Assembly (NCBI GenBank): GCA_017591395.1 | Contig: WEDG01003952.1 | Span: forward strand, 226,501 to 290,500 | DNA: 64,000 bases | From: Schistocephalus solidus | Lineage: Eukaryota; Platyhelminthes; Cestoda; Diphyllobothriidea; Diphyllobothriidae | Direction of reading: 5' to 3' | Shown here: piece after piece, positions 1-11,619 of the stretch | Position numbering within the stretch: position 1 is the stretch's first letter | Layout: every line of letters begins with the position of its first letter | Program-made: the position numbers and the translations under genes | Notes under the pieces: model-generated | Told to the model about the DNA's origin: nothing | Databases searched by the model: none | What the model saw: only the letters and a program-made list of their open reading frames with translations

Positions 1-3000
1 CACATGCTAATCAGGGAAAAACTTTGTCTTAACCCATTTCTGAACTTTGGTTGGCATTTTCTAGTATAGGCCAGCTACTATGCCACATCAATATCTTTCT
101 GCGAATGCTTTTATTAGAGGAATAATTGCAGGACCATAGTGAATCAAAAACGATTTTAAAGCTTTAAATTAGTCAACATGAATGCGGAAGAATTACGCAT
201 TATTAATACTTAGATAAAAAATTTCTTGATGATTACAAAATCAAATCAAGTATTTTATTTGGTAAATTAACTGCTTCTAACCATTATTTCACCATTTTTA
301 CTCTTTTCAGCCGATATCACAGGCAATTCCAGCCGAATTTCCATCTCACAAAAGTACTTGCTGTGGATCCAGCTCGCAGCGTCACTTAAAAGTTGGCTAT
401 TCTGAGAGCCTTCAGTCGACCTCCAATTCAACAGTTTGATATCTAACTATTTGCACACTATTGAATACCCACCACTTGAAAGGAGTTTACGCCGGTCAAT
501 ATGTAACCTGTTCTTCGGTTTATGCACTGCACATTTAAATGGACAGTGCTTTTGTTTCTATCTTCACATTTCATCTGACAGCAAAGAACTTGTTCGTTTT
601 TAACGCACGGATTTATTCTGCATTATATTTCCATTTCGTATGCAGGAAATTGAAAATTTAAATAAACAGGATTACGTAAATATAAAGTGATACCTGGTAC
701 ATTCTCAAAGTTAGTTGCCAGAAACCTTTAAGAATCAAGGGATCGCAAATATGAGGTAAGATTCACTAAGCCATTTATTTCCAGAGCCAATAACCAAAAT
801 CGTGCTTTTAAAGCAGTTACGTTTCATTCAACAATCAGTTAACTACGTTAAACTAAAAAAACAATTTGACGTAAAATAAAGTAAGGTATCTTTTACTGTG
901 TTTTGCCTGTACAGCAAAGAGATGCTATAGTAGATAACCTTACTCGGGATCGAAATTCGATTGAGCAATTATGGCATTTATTCTTGATGTTTTAGTTGTT
1001 TAAATGGATTTGGAGCTCAAAAAGCCTTTGACTAGAGTACATTCATCAGCAAACTATCAAATTAAAGGACATTTTAAAAAGGCAAACGTATAATAAAAAG
1101 TTTTAAGTTGATTTGAGGCAGATTAAGTGCCAACTTATGCTGTGGTCGATCATTTTTCTCGGATGGGACGTTTCATGTTTCGTTGAGCCCGTCAAATAAA
1201 ACGCAAACAGCTAGCTGCATTATAAAGAATATCCAAAATTTCAAACCTTCGTTCCATGCTTTTAAAGCGTATCATATTTTGAAGGTTTTAGTAACCACAT
1301 AGAACAGAATCTACGTTTATGAGCAATCAACTCAGCACACTTAAAGGTGTAAGGTATTCGCCGGTATTTGAAGAAAGATCTAAAACGAATTGCAATGCAA
1401 TACCAAAAATACCGAAAAAATGTGAGACAGGAAAATTCTCTTACTATAAAAAATGATATGCTTACGAATTTCGCCTAAAAAGTCTGTTTACATTATAAGT
1501 CACAGATACAGCAATGGTTCCTGTTCTCAAATTTACCGGCTTTTAAAAAATTTAGTTTTTTAAATAGAATAAGTGTAATTAGTGTTATTTGTTGTAAGTT
1601 TCTCATTTGTGGCAGTTTGCTTCTTATTACTTCAAAGCTTTGATACATTAAGTGGTAGTGAATTTCGAGTGTTGACGAAAAGGTCATTAATTTTAACATT
1701 TGCTTGAGTATGGTCATCCACTGTTATGTTATTCCTATAGTAATGTCTTCGCTGCTGATTTATTGTTCATTCTGTGTAAAGTAAATCCCAGTAACGAATG
1801 GAACTGCAAACGTCCTGAGGTTAAACGAGCTAAACTTCATAGGCCTCAGAAATCATAAAACGCAGGTACAATTCAATTAAAATAAGGAAAATTAGGCATA
1901 TACTGTACGAAGGCAGTATAAGTATTTCATCAATGTAAAATGTTTTAAAGACGTATGGTGAAATGGTAAATTTTAAAAACATGTTTGCATGATGAAATCG
2001 AGATGAGAATAAAGAAAGAACAAAGAAATACATTGCACAATTAATATCTTGAATAAAAAAGCAGTATGAATACTACAAATTATGAATAAGATTTGCAATA
2101 CCGCTAAAATATTGAAACTGACTACACGGCTCATTCGAGGATTCACAGCAGCTTAGCCTTCTCTTTTTAGGTGGACGAGCCACTTTTGTCCGGGTAACAT
2201 TGGACGAGTCTTGGGTTTACGATCAGAGAACGAAGATATTTTCTCCTGCTGACGCAGTTCTTTTCACAGTAGGGTTTCGGTAGGTTCGGTTCTGTGACTG
2301 AATTTAGGCAATTTTTCGTTTTTAGAACCCATTGAATATAGAGATCTATGCTGTTTGATTAACTACATTTAGCTCTTCCACCCAATGCCTGTCGTCATGG
2401 TGTCCACTTCATCCTCCAAATCCGATAGAGTATGCAGTATCTATAACCACTCACGGAACATTTTAATATTTTGTCAAATTTAAGTGAACATTTATTTACT
2501 ATTACAAAAGGGAAAATTACTATAATAGTCTCGAATAAATATTAAAGCATAAGCGTTTCAAAGAGGACACATTTTGCGAATGGGCAGCAACCCTTGGAAA
2601 GGCACAGTAAATTAATTTACATAAAAAGAATCCTTTTCTTCGGAAATCGAAGAATGTTTTAGCAAAATATCTTAAATGCTTTCTTGTTCGTCTTTAATTT
2701 CCCACCCCCAAAAACCTTGGACGCTATTTACAAGATTTATCTCTCAAATGTTACTTTTAAAAGCATGAACTCTTATAAATTACTTGAAAAATTAAACATA
2801 AGCTCTTTTGTCCGGAGTTTTGAGGATTTTCCAAATTTTGCAGATATGTGAAAATGTGCATACAAAGTAATTAGGTTTCATAAAGAACATTTGCGTATCC
2901 AGAAACGCGAATGCCCGAGGTATGACTACACATATATTCTGCGTCGCTCTTATTGCTTTTTATAGCGTTCCCAGGCACTCAATATTTGGCACGTTACTGC

Positions 3001-3054
3001 CATGCAGCAGTTCTCTGCGGCGCAGAATCAATTTAGACAAAAGACGTGAGGTCA
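1..3054. other. AT-rich flank without recognisable gene
   Basis: No ORF of convincing coding character and no recognised repeat was found. This stretch lies downstream of the last exon of the minus-strand membrane-protein gene and may hold its 3' UTR. A minus-strand AATAAA (TTTATT on the plus strand, 2491-2496) is one possible polyadenylation signal about 560 bases past the stop codon, but such hexamers are common in DNA this AT-rich. Confidence 0.5.
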
Positions 3055-3657
3055 CTATCTGAGGCAGACGCATCCGCAGAGGAGATGGACGCGGGCGATT
3101 GGGTGGAGCTTCTGTCCAATCGCCGAGATCCCCTCGGCCAAGGCCAGTCCGCCGCGCTCGGTAAGACCGCAGTGTTGACCGCAATGCATGCTGTCCCCAT
3201 CGGTATAATGACTGATCTTTTCAGGTGCGGTTACCAGAGGAACGTAGGTGCTTGTGGAAACATTTTGAAGCACCAAGAAGCTGGACGAAGTCGGGGGCTC
3301 CTCTACCCTATTACCGTGTTCTTGTTCTGATGGAACCTGAAGGAGCACAGTGTCTGGCGGCGGATGTTGGCGTGGTTGAACTTGATTAGTGTCACACCAT
3401 TCTGCTGAGGGACTTAAAACAGAGGAAGGCGGCCTCTCACGAGGAGGATCAGAGGAATTCTTTACCAGACCGTTCAAATAGCCTGCTGGAACCGGGGCTT
3501 GTGAGGATCCTGCTTCACTGATAGGCAGTCCTGCGTGATGGGCATGATTTATAAAGAGGTACTGATCGTGCGCGTTTGACTGGGTCAGAGGAGCACGCAG
3601 AATTGTCGACTGGCAAGAAGCATGCTCTGAGCTAAAGGGATGGAGCACTCTTGGGGT
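3055..3657 (-). CDS. Exon E: C-terminal cytoplasmic tail exon of predicted membrane protein
   Basis: The exon opens on the minus strand directly after a strong acceptor (pyrimidine tract CTCCCTCCTTTTAG, AG at 3659-3658) and reads as 200 codons to a TAG at 3057-3055. An in-frame TAG is part of the acceptor itself, so the ORF must begin by splicing. It starts in phase 0, matching the phase-0 end proposed for exon D. The product is rich in Pro, Ser, His and Gln, without a membrane segment or recognised domain, and looks like a disordered tail. The GC content is well above the flanks, as expected for coding sequence. A shifted-frame ORF (2960-3184, minus) overlaps the end, so a frameshift or a different terminal splice cannot be excluded. 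The family is not recognised, and the link to exon D across about 5.5 kb is inference. Confidence 0.5.
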   Translation of the reverse strand, partial: TPRVLHPFSSEHASCQSTILRAPLTQSNAHDQYLFINHAHHAGLPISEAGSSQAPVPAGYLNGLVKNSSDPPRERPPSSVLSPSAEWCDTNQVQPRQHPPPDTVLLQVPSEQEHGNRVEEPPTSSSFLVLQNVSTSTYVPLVTAPEKISHYTDGDSMHCGQHCGLTERGGLALAEGISAIGQKLHPIARVHLLCGCVCLR

Positions 3658-5860
3658 CTAAAAGGAGGGAGAGCAAAAACAACACATGCAATTAGAAAGG
3701 AGAGTTTTATACGGAAATTTTCTGATGCGTGAAATTTTTCTATGCTGCGCAGCTTTCACCTTCTTCGAAATGTTTATCGTCGAGAGCGCTAAGCCTAATT
3801 TTGTTGATCTGATAATGATGATCCTTACTGAAACGTAATACATGCATTCGTAATTGGAGCCAGCAAGGTTTTCAAAGGTAATGCATTTATAAACTGATAA
3901 TACGTTTTTGTAGATATCAGGAAGCTAGAAAATATGCCTCTTAGCAGCGTTTCCAAGATAATTTCCCAGCAAGCGCAACAAATGTGAGAGAAACCGTATG
4001 TTATGTAACAGCATTGATGAAACGAAATTGATTAATATTATGTTGAGTTCAGATAAATTCGGCTGAATCATAGACCATCTTGTCATCGAATACTGCGTAG
4101 GCTTGTGCTCTGCCAATCCAACCAGGATGCTCTTTAATAAATTATGCAGATTTAGGAAAGTAATAGTTAGGAGCGTATCTCAAAATACCTGTAGGTTAAA
4201 CCTTTTAAAGCATGGGCACAAAAACATTAGCAGTTAAGTACTTTTAACTACGAATTTCATAGAATCAGAAAGTGAAGACTGAGTCAAATTTCAAAAAAAT
4301 AATATAATTGTTTGCCTGTTTTTATGTTTACGAAGAATCGAGTTTTTTATAAAATGAGTGTGGATAAAAGTATTTTTCTTTTGCAACCTTACACAATCTG
4401 GTCTTTTTGAGAATTCAATTGATTCAACGCCAAAACAGGTTACAGTCACGCATTTGAACCATGTGTTTGAATGTGGGTGCATTCGGATTTTCCTGGGATT
4501 CGTGATCCTTCTTGAAATCTTACTTGGTTTTTGGATGTGCCAACAGACCCTCAATTCCGCCGAAGAGTAATTTATGCATTCGGAATTAGATCTGAGGTAT
4601 AACTATTGTAGGACCTGATATGCAAAATCGACACGAATATTTGAGTCTGATTTAATCAGCGTTAGTGGAACTCCAATTTGATAATAAAACATTAATACTC
4701 ACTAAGCAGTTTCGTTATTTTTAGGCGCAGAAAGTAGATAGGAGTCAATTTTATAGGTTGAGGTTCGTTTATATTACTCCTTCAATAACCGCGATAATAA
4801 CCCACAACATTTCCAATGCCTTTACAATCAAAGTATATTGAAAGTATTTTAGATGTTTATGGAACACAACGATAAACTTAATTTGAGAACGACATTTTGC
4901 GGATTCTTAGCAAGTAACTTCCCCAAACCCATGCAAAGAATATTTTGTTTAAGTAGGAATTTGAAGCTCAGTGAGATTGGCTTGTAAAATTTCATAAAAT
5001 GGTTTGTGGGAATTTCACACAAAATAAGGTACGATTTATCGCATGGCTCTGTCCTGAAAGCAGCACTATTATGACGCTGCCGTCACTCCAATTAAACTCA
5101 AAAGATAACCACTCAGGTAGCACAATTGTTACATTTGTCTTTGGGTTCAAACGTGTTGTATTAAGGGTGTTTATTGCCAAAGTTTTGTAATTGCAGTGGT
5201 AAGGCTTTTCGTCACAGAAAACCCGCTAACCTAAGAAGAGTGTTCATGGCCATGAAAAACTAGTAGCATCATAGCACCTTTAAAGTCAACAGGACTTTGC
5301 GAGTTTAGGCATATGCACCACAAAAAGGTCATATTTTTAGTTTTTGCCCATTTTACGGTGACGAGCATAACAGTAACAGCAAAAAATGGATTCAATAGTG
5401 AGCCTGTGGTGTAAAAAAACATTATTTATTTATGTTGAACAACGCACAACCGTCTGCCACGACAATCTCTTTAAAAAAATATGCAAAGGCACAAATAGGC
5501 ATCGCACAGAAGTAGAAATGCCACAGATACTAAAGTTTCTATGATAATTCAAGAGCAGAAAATATGTTTTTAGATGGATGGGATACCATCAAACCACCAA
5601 TGTTCAGTTTGTCGAAAGTAAAACCAGCACATTGTACTACAGAATAAATTATCATGACGCATCTGCCATCTTTTCTTTTACTACTTGCGAATAAATTCAA
5701 GCAAGTGAAATTTGTGTTTCAACGAAAGATTTCAACTCAATAATGATAAACTACCGAAGAAAGTGGGTTCACGGTTTAGGTGACGAGGGACAATAAGCCA
5801 CAAATTGCCATTCAAGTAACCCTTGTTTTTATAGGTACTATATATTCAGCAGTAGTGAGG
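3658..5860. other. Probable intron between exons D and E, distal part
   Basis: AT-rich DNA with scattered short ORFs in all frames and no recognised domain or repeat. If the exon D to exon E join is right, this is part of a roughly 5.5-kb minus-strand intron. Confidence 0.4.
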
Positions 5861-5989
5861 TCCACACTACGAACGTCATCCCCGTCGTCGTTCAGACCCA
5901 TTCCAGATTAAAATGACTCTGATGAACGTACATCCATAATGGTAGGCTGAAAGTCGTGGCCAGCAAGCCTGCTAACTGACCATGTTACT

Positions 5990-6240
5990 CGATCCCCATG
6001 TTCTGTACTGCTCACGTGGACTCGATCACAACCTGTCCTCATTGCAATCACACATTAGTCTCACGCATTGACCTAGTCGGCTTCTTGAAAACATATCACA
6101 CAGGGACAGACGAAACATTGCCAGAAGTATCAAAATACACCCATTGTAACCGCCTCCACGCTGCGCACTGCCCACACACATTCACTCACCACAGTGGACA
6201 TTTCGGTCACAGGCTCCCGCATAAATATTTGCTGTAGAAC
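5990..6240 (+). pseudogene. Retrotransposon-derived C2H2 zinc-finger fragment
   Basis: The ORF at 5998-6237 encodes two Cys/His clusters, one starting TCPHCNHTLVSRIDLVGF and one around CPHTFTHHSGHFGHRL. The first resembles the CxxC...SRIGLxxHxRxH finger found at the end of ORFs of several non-LTR retrotransposons in flatworms (recalled family knowledge, not searched). Spacing is irregular and the expected finger histidines are partly replaced, for example Phe-Leu-Lys where Gly-His-Leu is usual, so it is a decayed copy. The surrounding 5.86-6.46 kb is more GC-rich than the intronic background, consistent with an inserted element. No endonuclease or reverse transcriptase could be read beside it. 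Confidence 0.45.
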
Positions 6241-6439
6241 AGCGCCAGCATTTTTTTCTCACCGGCACTTGCACCAAACATGATCATACGCAAACTCACA
6301 CAGCAGAAGAACGCAGTCGGCATCTCTCACTTAGGTGGGAATTGTGGTCCTCGGCTCCTTCTCCATGTGCCTTACCTGATTCATGCGTGATCCGAGCCTG
6401 AGACCATCTGGGAGCGCTGGGCACTTTGAATTAAAAGGT

Positions 6440-7030
6440 TTTTAACTGATGATTAACCCTGGATCGGGCAGTCAGCACAGGGTTTGATTGTGTGGAGTGG
6501 CCGATTGGGTAACTGAGGGTCAGGCTGCACTGGTTTCAACGTCATGCAGTCAACACTGCTGCCCCACTCCGTGGGATCTAAGCCGGGTGTGGCAGCACGA
6601 TCAGTGGCGGTTCCAACAGTGTCCTCTCTTGCGTCCAGTCTTCTTGACTTGACACCGGACCAAGGGGGAAGAGGAGGATAGAACGTGGTAGACGCAGCGC
6701 ATGTCAACTACCAGAAGAAACTGAATACCGTGCAATTCACCGTCCCTGCACCATCATGATAGGGAGTACATGTTGACCTCCGCGAAATCGACGGTCGAAC
6801 TGTCCTTGTGTGGTGTGCATGTGTGGGCTTACACCCTAAACGAGCCAAGTGGCGGACGTGGTCAACCAACACCGGGAGTAGACCAGGGCATGAGATTCGT
6901 AATTGACGGATGCACCCAAAAACAAACACTTTGCCTGGGAGTGAAGTGTGGTGGCTAGCCGAGGCAGAGACTCACGCCTGGTTAGCCACCTGCACCTTCT
7001 CCCACCTCCGCTATTCTCGACTTCTTAATG
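6440..7030. repeat. GC-rich dispersed repeat, related to the copy at 55.6 kb
   Basis: The block shares several phrases with 55595-55860: CTTCTCCCACCTCCG, GACACCGG and GACGGTCGAACTGTC, with similar text between them. The order differs, so one copy is rearranged or the block is composite. It directly follows the zinc-finger fragment and could be the 3' part of the same retrotransposon. Overlapping short ORFs on both strands show no conserved domain. Confidence 0.5.
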
Positions 7031-7469
7031 ACTCCGGACTTAGTTGGGAGGAGGTTCAAATTCATTACATATGGAGCTAAGATGGCTTTTGCATAAACAT
7101 GTTTTCACCTGTCTGCATAAATTGCAGCTGAAACAGTTAACTCATTGGCGAATGTTCATTATTTCATAGACCTGCGGAGCTCAGAGAAAGCAGTGAACAT
7201 CAAAATAATGTTTTTTTAATGTTCTAAACAAAAGATTTGCTGCTTAAGACTGTGTTTAATGAAAAGGGTTTACTTTGGTTTAAGGGAAGTAAGTCAAACA
7301 TGTACACTTCGAAATGCAGTTAGAATTCTCAAACAAAATGTTACATGCTTACTCTAAAAGCATTATACATAAACAACAATGGCCTTAAAAGCACAATCAT
7401 GCCAATAGATGAATTACTTGATATGCATTTTATCGGAGGTTGAAATGGCAACATCTGACGCGATTGTAT

Positions 7470-7605
7470 TATCAGCCAGCAATACCCAACTCCAGGCAGC
7501 GCACAACCCAAGGCTCGAACCCACGAGCTGTTGATAAGAAGTACACCCATTGCGTCTCGGGTTCGTTTTCTGGCCAGTTTAGAGCAGGAATAATAATATT
7601 GGTTA
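7470..7605 (-). repeat. SINE-like S1, partial copy
   Basis: Read on the minus strand it carries a tRNA-like head with a B-box-like GGGTTCGAGCCTTGG, then the S1 body phrase GTTGGGTATTGCTGGCTGATAA. The tail is missing. The head is followed, towards higher coordinates, by a spacer also seen next to the copy at 53.8 kb, and then by the foldback copy at 7612. Confidence 0.65.
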
Positions 7606-7611
7606 ATGAAA

Positions 7612-7901
7612 GCTCACCGACCCGTTGCGGGACTCGCTCGTCCTGTTCTGCTTTAGGGCTCGAGCACCGCTAGCTGCACAGTGGGTAACAGCTTTGGACG
7701 TCTACTCAAGAGGTCACGCATTCAAGCCTCGATGGGTTCGATGTGGCCAGCTGATGGCAGCTAATGAGCCAGAAATGGCCTTTCAGGCTCCCTTGGCAAG
7801 GTTTATCTGCCGTTGTGCGGCCGATGAGGGGGGCGGGGTGGTCAAGTGTGAGATCCAAGGCAGAACGGGATGAGTGAGTACCGTGCCGGATCGGTGAGCA
7901 T
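7612..7901 (+). repeat. SINE-like S1 copy with inverted ends
   Basis: The left end begins GCTCACCGACCCGTTGCGGG and the right end closes with GGATCGGTGAGC, so the two termini are imperfect inverted repeats of roughly 70 bp. Between them lie a tRNA-like segment (TTCAAGCCTCGATGG as B-box-like) and the S1 body with AATGAGCCAGAAATGGCC. This copy has CTGATGG in place of the CTGATGA of other copies. It could be a SINE with an inverted tail duplication or a non-autonomous foldback element. Confidence 0.65.
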
Positions 7902-7964
7902 TCATCAAACAATGTTGGGAGATTTGTGATTTGCACTATAAGTTCTACGTAGGCTGTAAAGTAA

Positions 7965-8180
7965 TTTATTTTTAATTCACCGGAATAATTAATTTGACGC
8001 ACTTGTGAAAAACTCGGTGGCCTCGATGGGATTCTAACTGACGCCAGCAAGGGTGAGTTTTTAGTACAGTCAACGCTCGAGCCGACTGAGCTACGAGGCT
8101 CTCACCGGGAGCCGTGAATTTAATCGCATATGGGTCAAGTTACCCGCCCCACCTACTGCAATGAAAGGAATCCATCAATT
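7965..8180 (-). repeat. tRNA-derived SINE S2
   Basis: On the minus strand the order is GGATTCC...TGGGCGGGTAACTTGACCC, then GAGCCTCGTAGCTCAGTCGG with an A-box match (TAGCTCAGTCGG), then a B-box-like segment GTTAGAATCCCATCGAGG, then a TTTTTCACAAGTGCGTCAA tail. This order recurs in all S2 copies of the window. It is a good tRNA-derived SINE structure, but no complete tRNA cloverleaf is present. Confidence 0.75.
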
Positions 8181-8509
8181 CACATAAATAATATTTCAGG
8201 ATGGAAGTTCGAAATATAGAGTCAATAGAACTCCTGAGGATTGCCTTAGAGGTTTCAACTTACCAATTTGCTTCTGCATACAGTGAATTAACTAGAGAGG
8301 CGAAAATCACTCTGAAAATGCGACCCATTTAAATTTTTATTAGCAGTTGAGTAAAAAGTGACCTAAATACCATTCACTAAATCGTACGTTTAATGCCATA
8401 AAATGATGTTTGGTAACGATTTGATATGTGGCCTCACCTGTCTTTAATTGTCCTTCCTTTTGCTTATTACCCGTTACGCCTCATTTAAGGTTAACTTTTA
8501 GCACAAGCC

Positions 8510-8650
8510 TACATTTTACGGTTAGGGTTTGAAGGTCAGTTTAAAGGCTGGGGTTAAGAGTTTAAGTGTGGGTTAAGGGTTGACGTTAAGCCTAGCGAAT
8601 AGGCCTAGGGATGTTATGACGTTAGGTTTAGGGGTAAGCAGTATTGCTGC
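8510..8650 (+). repeat. S3 dispersed repeat of degenerate TTAGGG-like text
   Basis: A run of irregular G-rich words (GGTTAGGGTTTG, GGGTTAAGAG, GGGTTAAGGGTTGACG, GTTAGGTTTAGGGG) in an AT-rich background. It is not a regular telomere array because word length varies from 5 to 9 nt. Similar blocks occur at 10.5, 17.2, 21.2, 39.4 and 60.7 kb. Confidence 0.6.
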
Positions 8651-9192
8651 TGTTTAGGCGATTCTGTTTGAACTTCATGAGAAAGTCTAGATTTACGCGT
8701 TAGGCTATTCATATTATCGAGCACAATGATACGTTCGGTCGCACCAATCACGAAAGTCAGTTTGAACGATTTTCGTCCTATTTGCTCCCTCAATGCAATT
8801 TTTAATGGCGACCTGCAATCACCTCAACTAGACAATTTAAACGATTCCTCTGCTTTCATTTTTTGCCTGTGTGCGGCTCCATTTTTTTGTATTTCAGATT
8901 ATGCCTCCGCATTTGTATGCCTGATTAGTTTATTTAAACAACACTGTGGCTCAAATATACATTTAACTTATGTTTCCTAAAAGCACCCACAATATGTACC
9001 CCATATATCCTCTATTACCACAATTTTCGTATAACAGGAGTACTTACATCAAGGTTGCTGAGTAGAGTGAGATATTCGCTCACCGACTAAGGTTTCCTTT
9101 TTTACCAGCCTCGTTTGGCTTTAACCCTCTGTCAGTAAATCCATGTAGCTAAAGTGCATAAACGAATCCTGTGTAAAGAGCTTAGAACTAAC

Positions 9193-9845
9193 CGGCCGTG
9201 GATGAACTGAACATCCGCCCACGCGCGGGATCTCCTCCCGGACCAACACCGTAGACGGCACATTTAAGTCCGTAAATGCAGAAATGGGACCCAGAAATCT
9301 GAGGGGGACACTACCGTGTTCCAGCGCAGGTGCTCTCATGGCGACCTCAGTCGTTCGCCTTCTCCTCCTGAGCGGCACAAAGGCCGCGTCTTTACTTGAG
9401 GCCGGCGGCGGCATGAACCAGGCTGCCGCACGAGAGCGCACTGGACACAGATGTCTCACTTCGACTGACTGAGGCTGCTGTTGTCGACCGGCGGCCGAGG
9501 CTGCAGCCGCTGGCCCGACACCCGCAGTCGCCTGACCCGGCGCCATCTGCCGAAAGGCACCTGCTCCTCCAGCTGGAACCGCTGCCGGCTGGTAGCAGGC
9601 TGGCAGACAGTGCATGAGCGCACCACCGGTGAGGGGAGGTTCTGGTGGATTCTGCCTCTCCCTGCTGTAGGAGGTCTCATTGTGGTCAGGCTTCATCTCC
9701 ACCGGGTCGTTGGCGGCATTTGCGAAGCCGTTTGAACGGCCGTGGGGAACGCTAAGCACGGGTGGTCGGCTCTGGGTGGAACTTATTAGCGCTTGGTTGA
9801 TCAGATTTAATGGCGGCCTAGTTCTTGCGCCGTCGTTCTTTGAGG
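9193..9845 (-). CDS. Exon D: juxtamembrane/cytoplasmic exon of predicted membrane protein
   Basis: On the minus strand the exon follows the acceptor CCTTTTTTCTAG (AG at 9847-9846) and starts in phase 1. Exon C ends in phase 1, so the join is in frame. The frame stays open to a TAA at 9123-9121. The chosen end is a CCG|GTTAGT donor (exon end 9193, phase 0), which joins exon E in frame. A stronger-looking GAA|GTGAGA donor would end the exon at 9460, also in phase 0, and reading through to the TAA would make this the terminal exon. The product is Pro/Ala/Gln/Arg-rich with an AAAASAAGRQQQPQ-type stretch and a basic LRRRRRTT cluster, without a membrane segment: a disordered, probably cytosolic tail. 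The GC-rich composition contrasts with its flanks. Confidence 0.6.
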
Positions 9846-10524
9846 CTAGAAAAAAGGTCAATTCATGACATTTGGGAAGATACCAGACCCTCTAACGTAA
9901 TCCATATAAAGATGCCCCATTGGGAAAGTTGTAGAAACGCTTTGGATTTCCTAAGTTATCAGGTAATATTAACTTAGTGGAGGTGTTTACAAGTGTTTTA
10001 TTGAAAAAAAACAAAGACCTAAAAGAAGATGTATCATGTCAAGAATTTCATTTTCCTGTAAATTAAAATTTACTGTGAATATTCCTAGAGTCGAAATGTC
10101 CTGCAATTAGGGTTTTATCAGCTTATACACAAGCAAGCATGGGAAGGAACGCGGATCAATTCTGACAAATATTTTGGGCTGAAAAAAGGAACCACTGGGT
10201 TTGTTTTTATATGGAATCTTAAAGTTGTCATAAACATACAACCTAGTGTTCCATAAGTTACAAAAATGGTGATGGGGATCTTCTACGTAATTTCAACGAG
10301 AAAACCTGAGAAAATGACGCCTGCTCACTGGGGCTGGTGGTCGTAAGTAGTCGTTCGACGGGCGGGGCAGTGGGTGACGACATACCAAGGACACGGGCAG
10401 ATGATTATTAAGAACTACAAAAACCGCAATAACAATGTTTAAATCCTCCAGAGAGGCCAGATGACAAGTGTGCGTAAATGCATACAGAGGATCGCAGGCT
10501 AGGGCTTTCTGAGAAAAAAGTGTG

Positions 10525-10615
10525 AATCCCTTACCCTAACCGCTAAAACCATAACCCAAACCCCAAAACCTAATCATAACCCTAAGACCTAAGCCCTAAC
10601 TCTAACGAGCACATC
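10525..10615 (-). repeat. S3 dispersed repeat, minus orientation
   Basis: The plus strand reads CCCTTACCCTAACCGC, ACCCAAACCCC, AACCCTAAGACC and CCCTAACTCTAACG, the complement of the S3 text. It lies in the intron between exons D and C. Confidence 0.55.
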
Positions 10616-10859
10616 ATGATCGTGAATCAAACAAGTTGCTGTCCTAACTCTATAAAATCATTGGACTTACATTTCTGGTTCTCACAGAAAGCTGAACAAG
10701 GCTTAATATAATGTTTAGGGACGTACATAAATTTGGTTTATGCGACGTAGAAATTTGGAATGCCAGAAGACTGTGAAGAAGTCACTCCTACAGCATCTAA
10801 TACGACGGCTATGGCGGAGTCCATAGTTTCGTAGTCTTGCTGTGGAAAACAATAAATTA

Positions 10860-11060
10860 TAATTTATTTGTTTGAAGAGTTTGTGGAAACCTTGGCCGTC
10901 TCGGTGGAATTCGAACACACGCCAGTAAGGGGAAGGCCTTAGTACAGCCAGCGCTCTAGCCAACTGAATTACGAGGGCCCGACCGGAAGCCGCGAGATAA
11001 GTTGCACTTGGGTCAAGTTATCCACTCAGACTACTGCAACATATGGAATCCACAAATTCT
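10860..11060 (-). repeat. tRNA-derived SINE S2
   Basis: On the minus strand it reads GGATTCCATATGTTGCAGTAG, GTAACTTGACCCAAGTGC, an A-box-like segment TAATTCAGTTGGCTAGAGCG, a B-box-like GTGTTCGAATTCCACC and a decayed tail. It forms an inverted pair with the copy starting at 11120. Confidence 0.75.
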
Positions 11061-11119
11061 GATAAAGTAAGCTGACTTCCCAAGTAGGATTCTTCAAGCT
11101 ATCAAGCTAGAAGTCACCA

Positions 11120-11245
11120 GATGACTAGCAGACTCGTGGTTCAGTTGGCTGCACTAAAGGCTTCCCCTTGCTGTCATGGATTTGAATCTCCCCGAGGCTG
11201 CCGAATTTTTCACAAGTGCGTCAAAATTATTCGTCACATTTTCCA
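11120..11245 (+). repeat. tRNA-derived SINE S2, inverted partner
   Basis: The plus strand carries GACTCGTGGTTCAGTTGG (A-box-like), TAAAGGCTTCCCCTTGCTG, GATTTGAATCTCCCCGAGG (B-box-like) and the tail TTTTTCACAAGTGCGTCAAA. It lacks the 5' GGATTCC leader. It faces the copy at 10860-11060 head to head with a short spacer. Confidence 0.75.
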
Positions 11246-11441
11246 AAATCCTCTACTCATTGTAATTTAGTTTAATTTTCCTTCAGCATTGTAAAGGTTG
11301 AGGCTTTATCGGTGTGCAAAAGATCTCTCTTTAGTCATTCTATTGAGACTAGACGTGAAAAGGTTAAAAATGTCAAACATACTTGGGCTTAATTGTTATT
11401 TCACGTAATTTTTAGTATCTTTTTATGACCAAAATGCTCAC

Positions 11442-11619
11442 CTGACCGTTTCAGAAGAAGCATCATCACACTGAAAACATTTATTATGATGGAGGTCACC
11501 AGAAACGCGACGAGTATGAGTATAACTGTCCGAAGGCCATCTCCTGAACCTAAAATCGAGATTAAATTCATTTCAATTTGCTCAAATTCACTTATAGTGA
11601 CTTGAGCAGTGCTCAATTG
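11442..11619 (-). CDS. Exon C: transmembrane exon of predicted membrane protein
   Basis: On the minus strand the exon follows GGTTGGCCAG (AG at 11621-11620), starts in phase 0 and ends at a strong donor GGTCAG|GTGAGC (exon end 11442, phase 1). It codes for 59 residues. The first 30 are polar and acidic (SEFEQIEMN), then comes one hydrophobic helix of about 24 residues (from TVILILVAFLVTS to VMMLLL), stopped by basic KRSG, as in a stop-transfer sequence. With exon B on the outer side and the basic, Pro-rich exon D inside, this gives type I-like topology. The phase-1 end fits exon D exactly. The upstream acceptor has a weak pyrimidine tract, so the exon start is less certain than its end. Confidence 0.6.

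Noticed and set aside
4992..5180. Minus-strand 62-codon ORF with beta-strand-like text (NVTIVLPEWLSFEFNWSDG)
   Set aside because: It reads like an ectodomain exon, but no acceptor with a pyrimidine tract or strong donor frames it, and it would fall in the tail part of the gene model. Kept only as a note.
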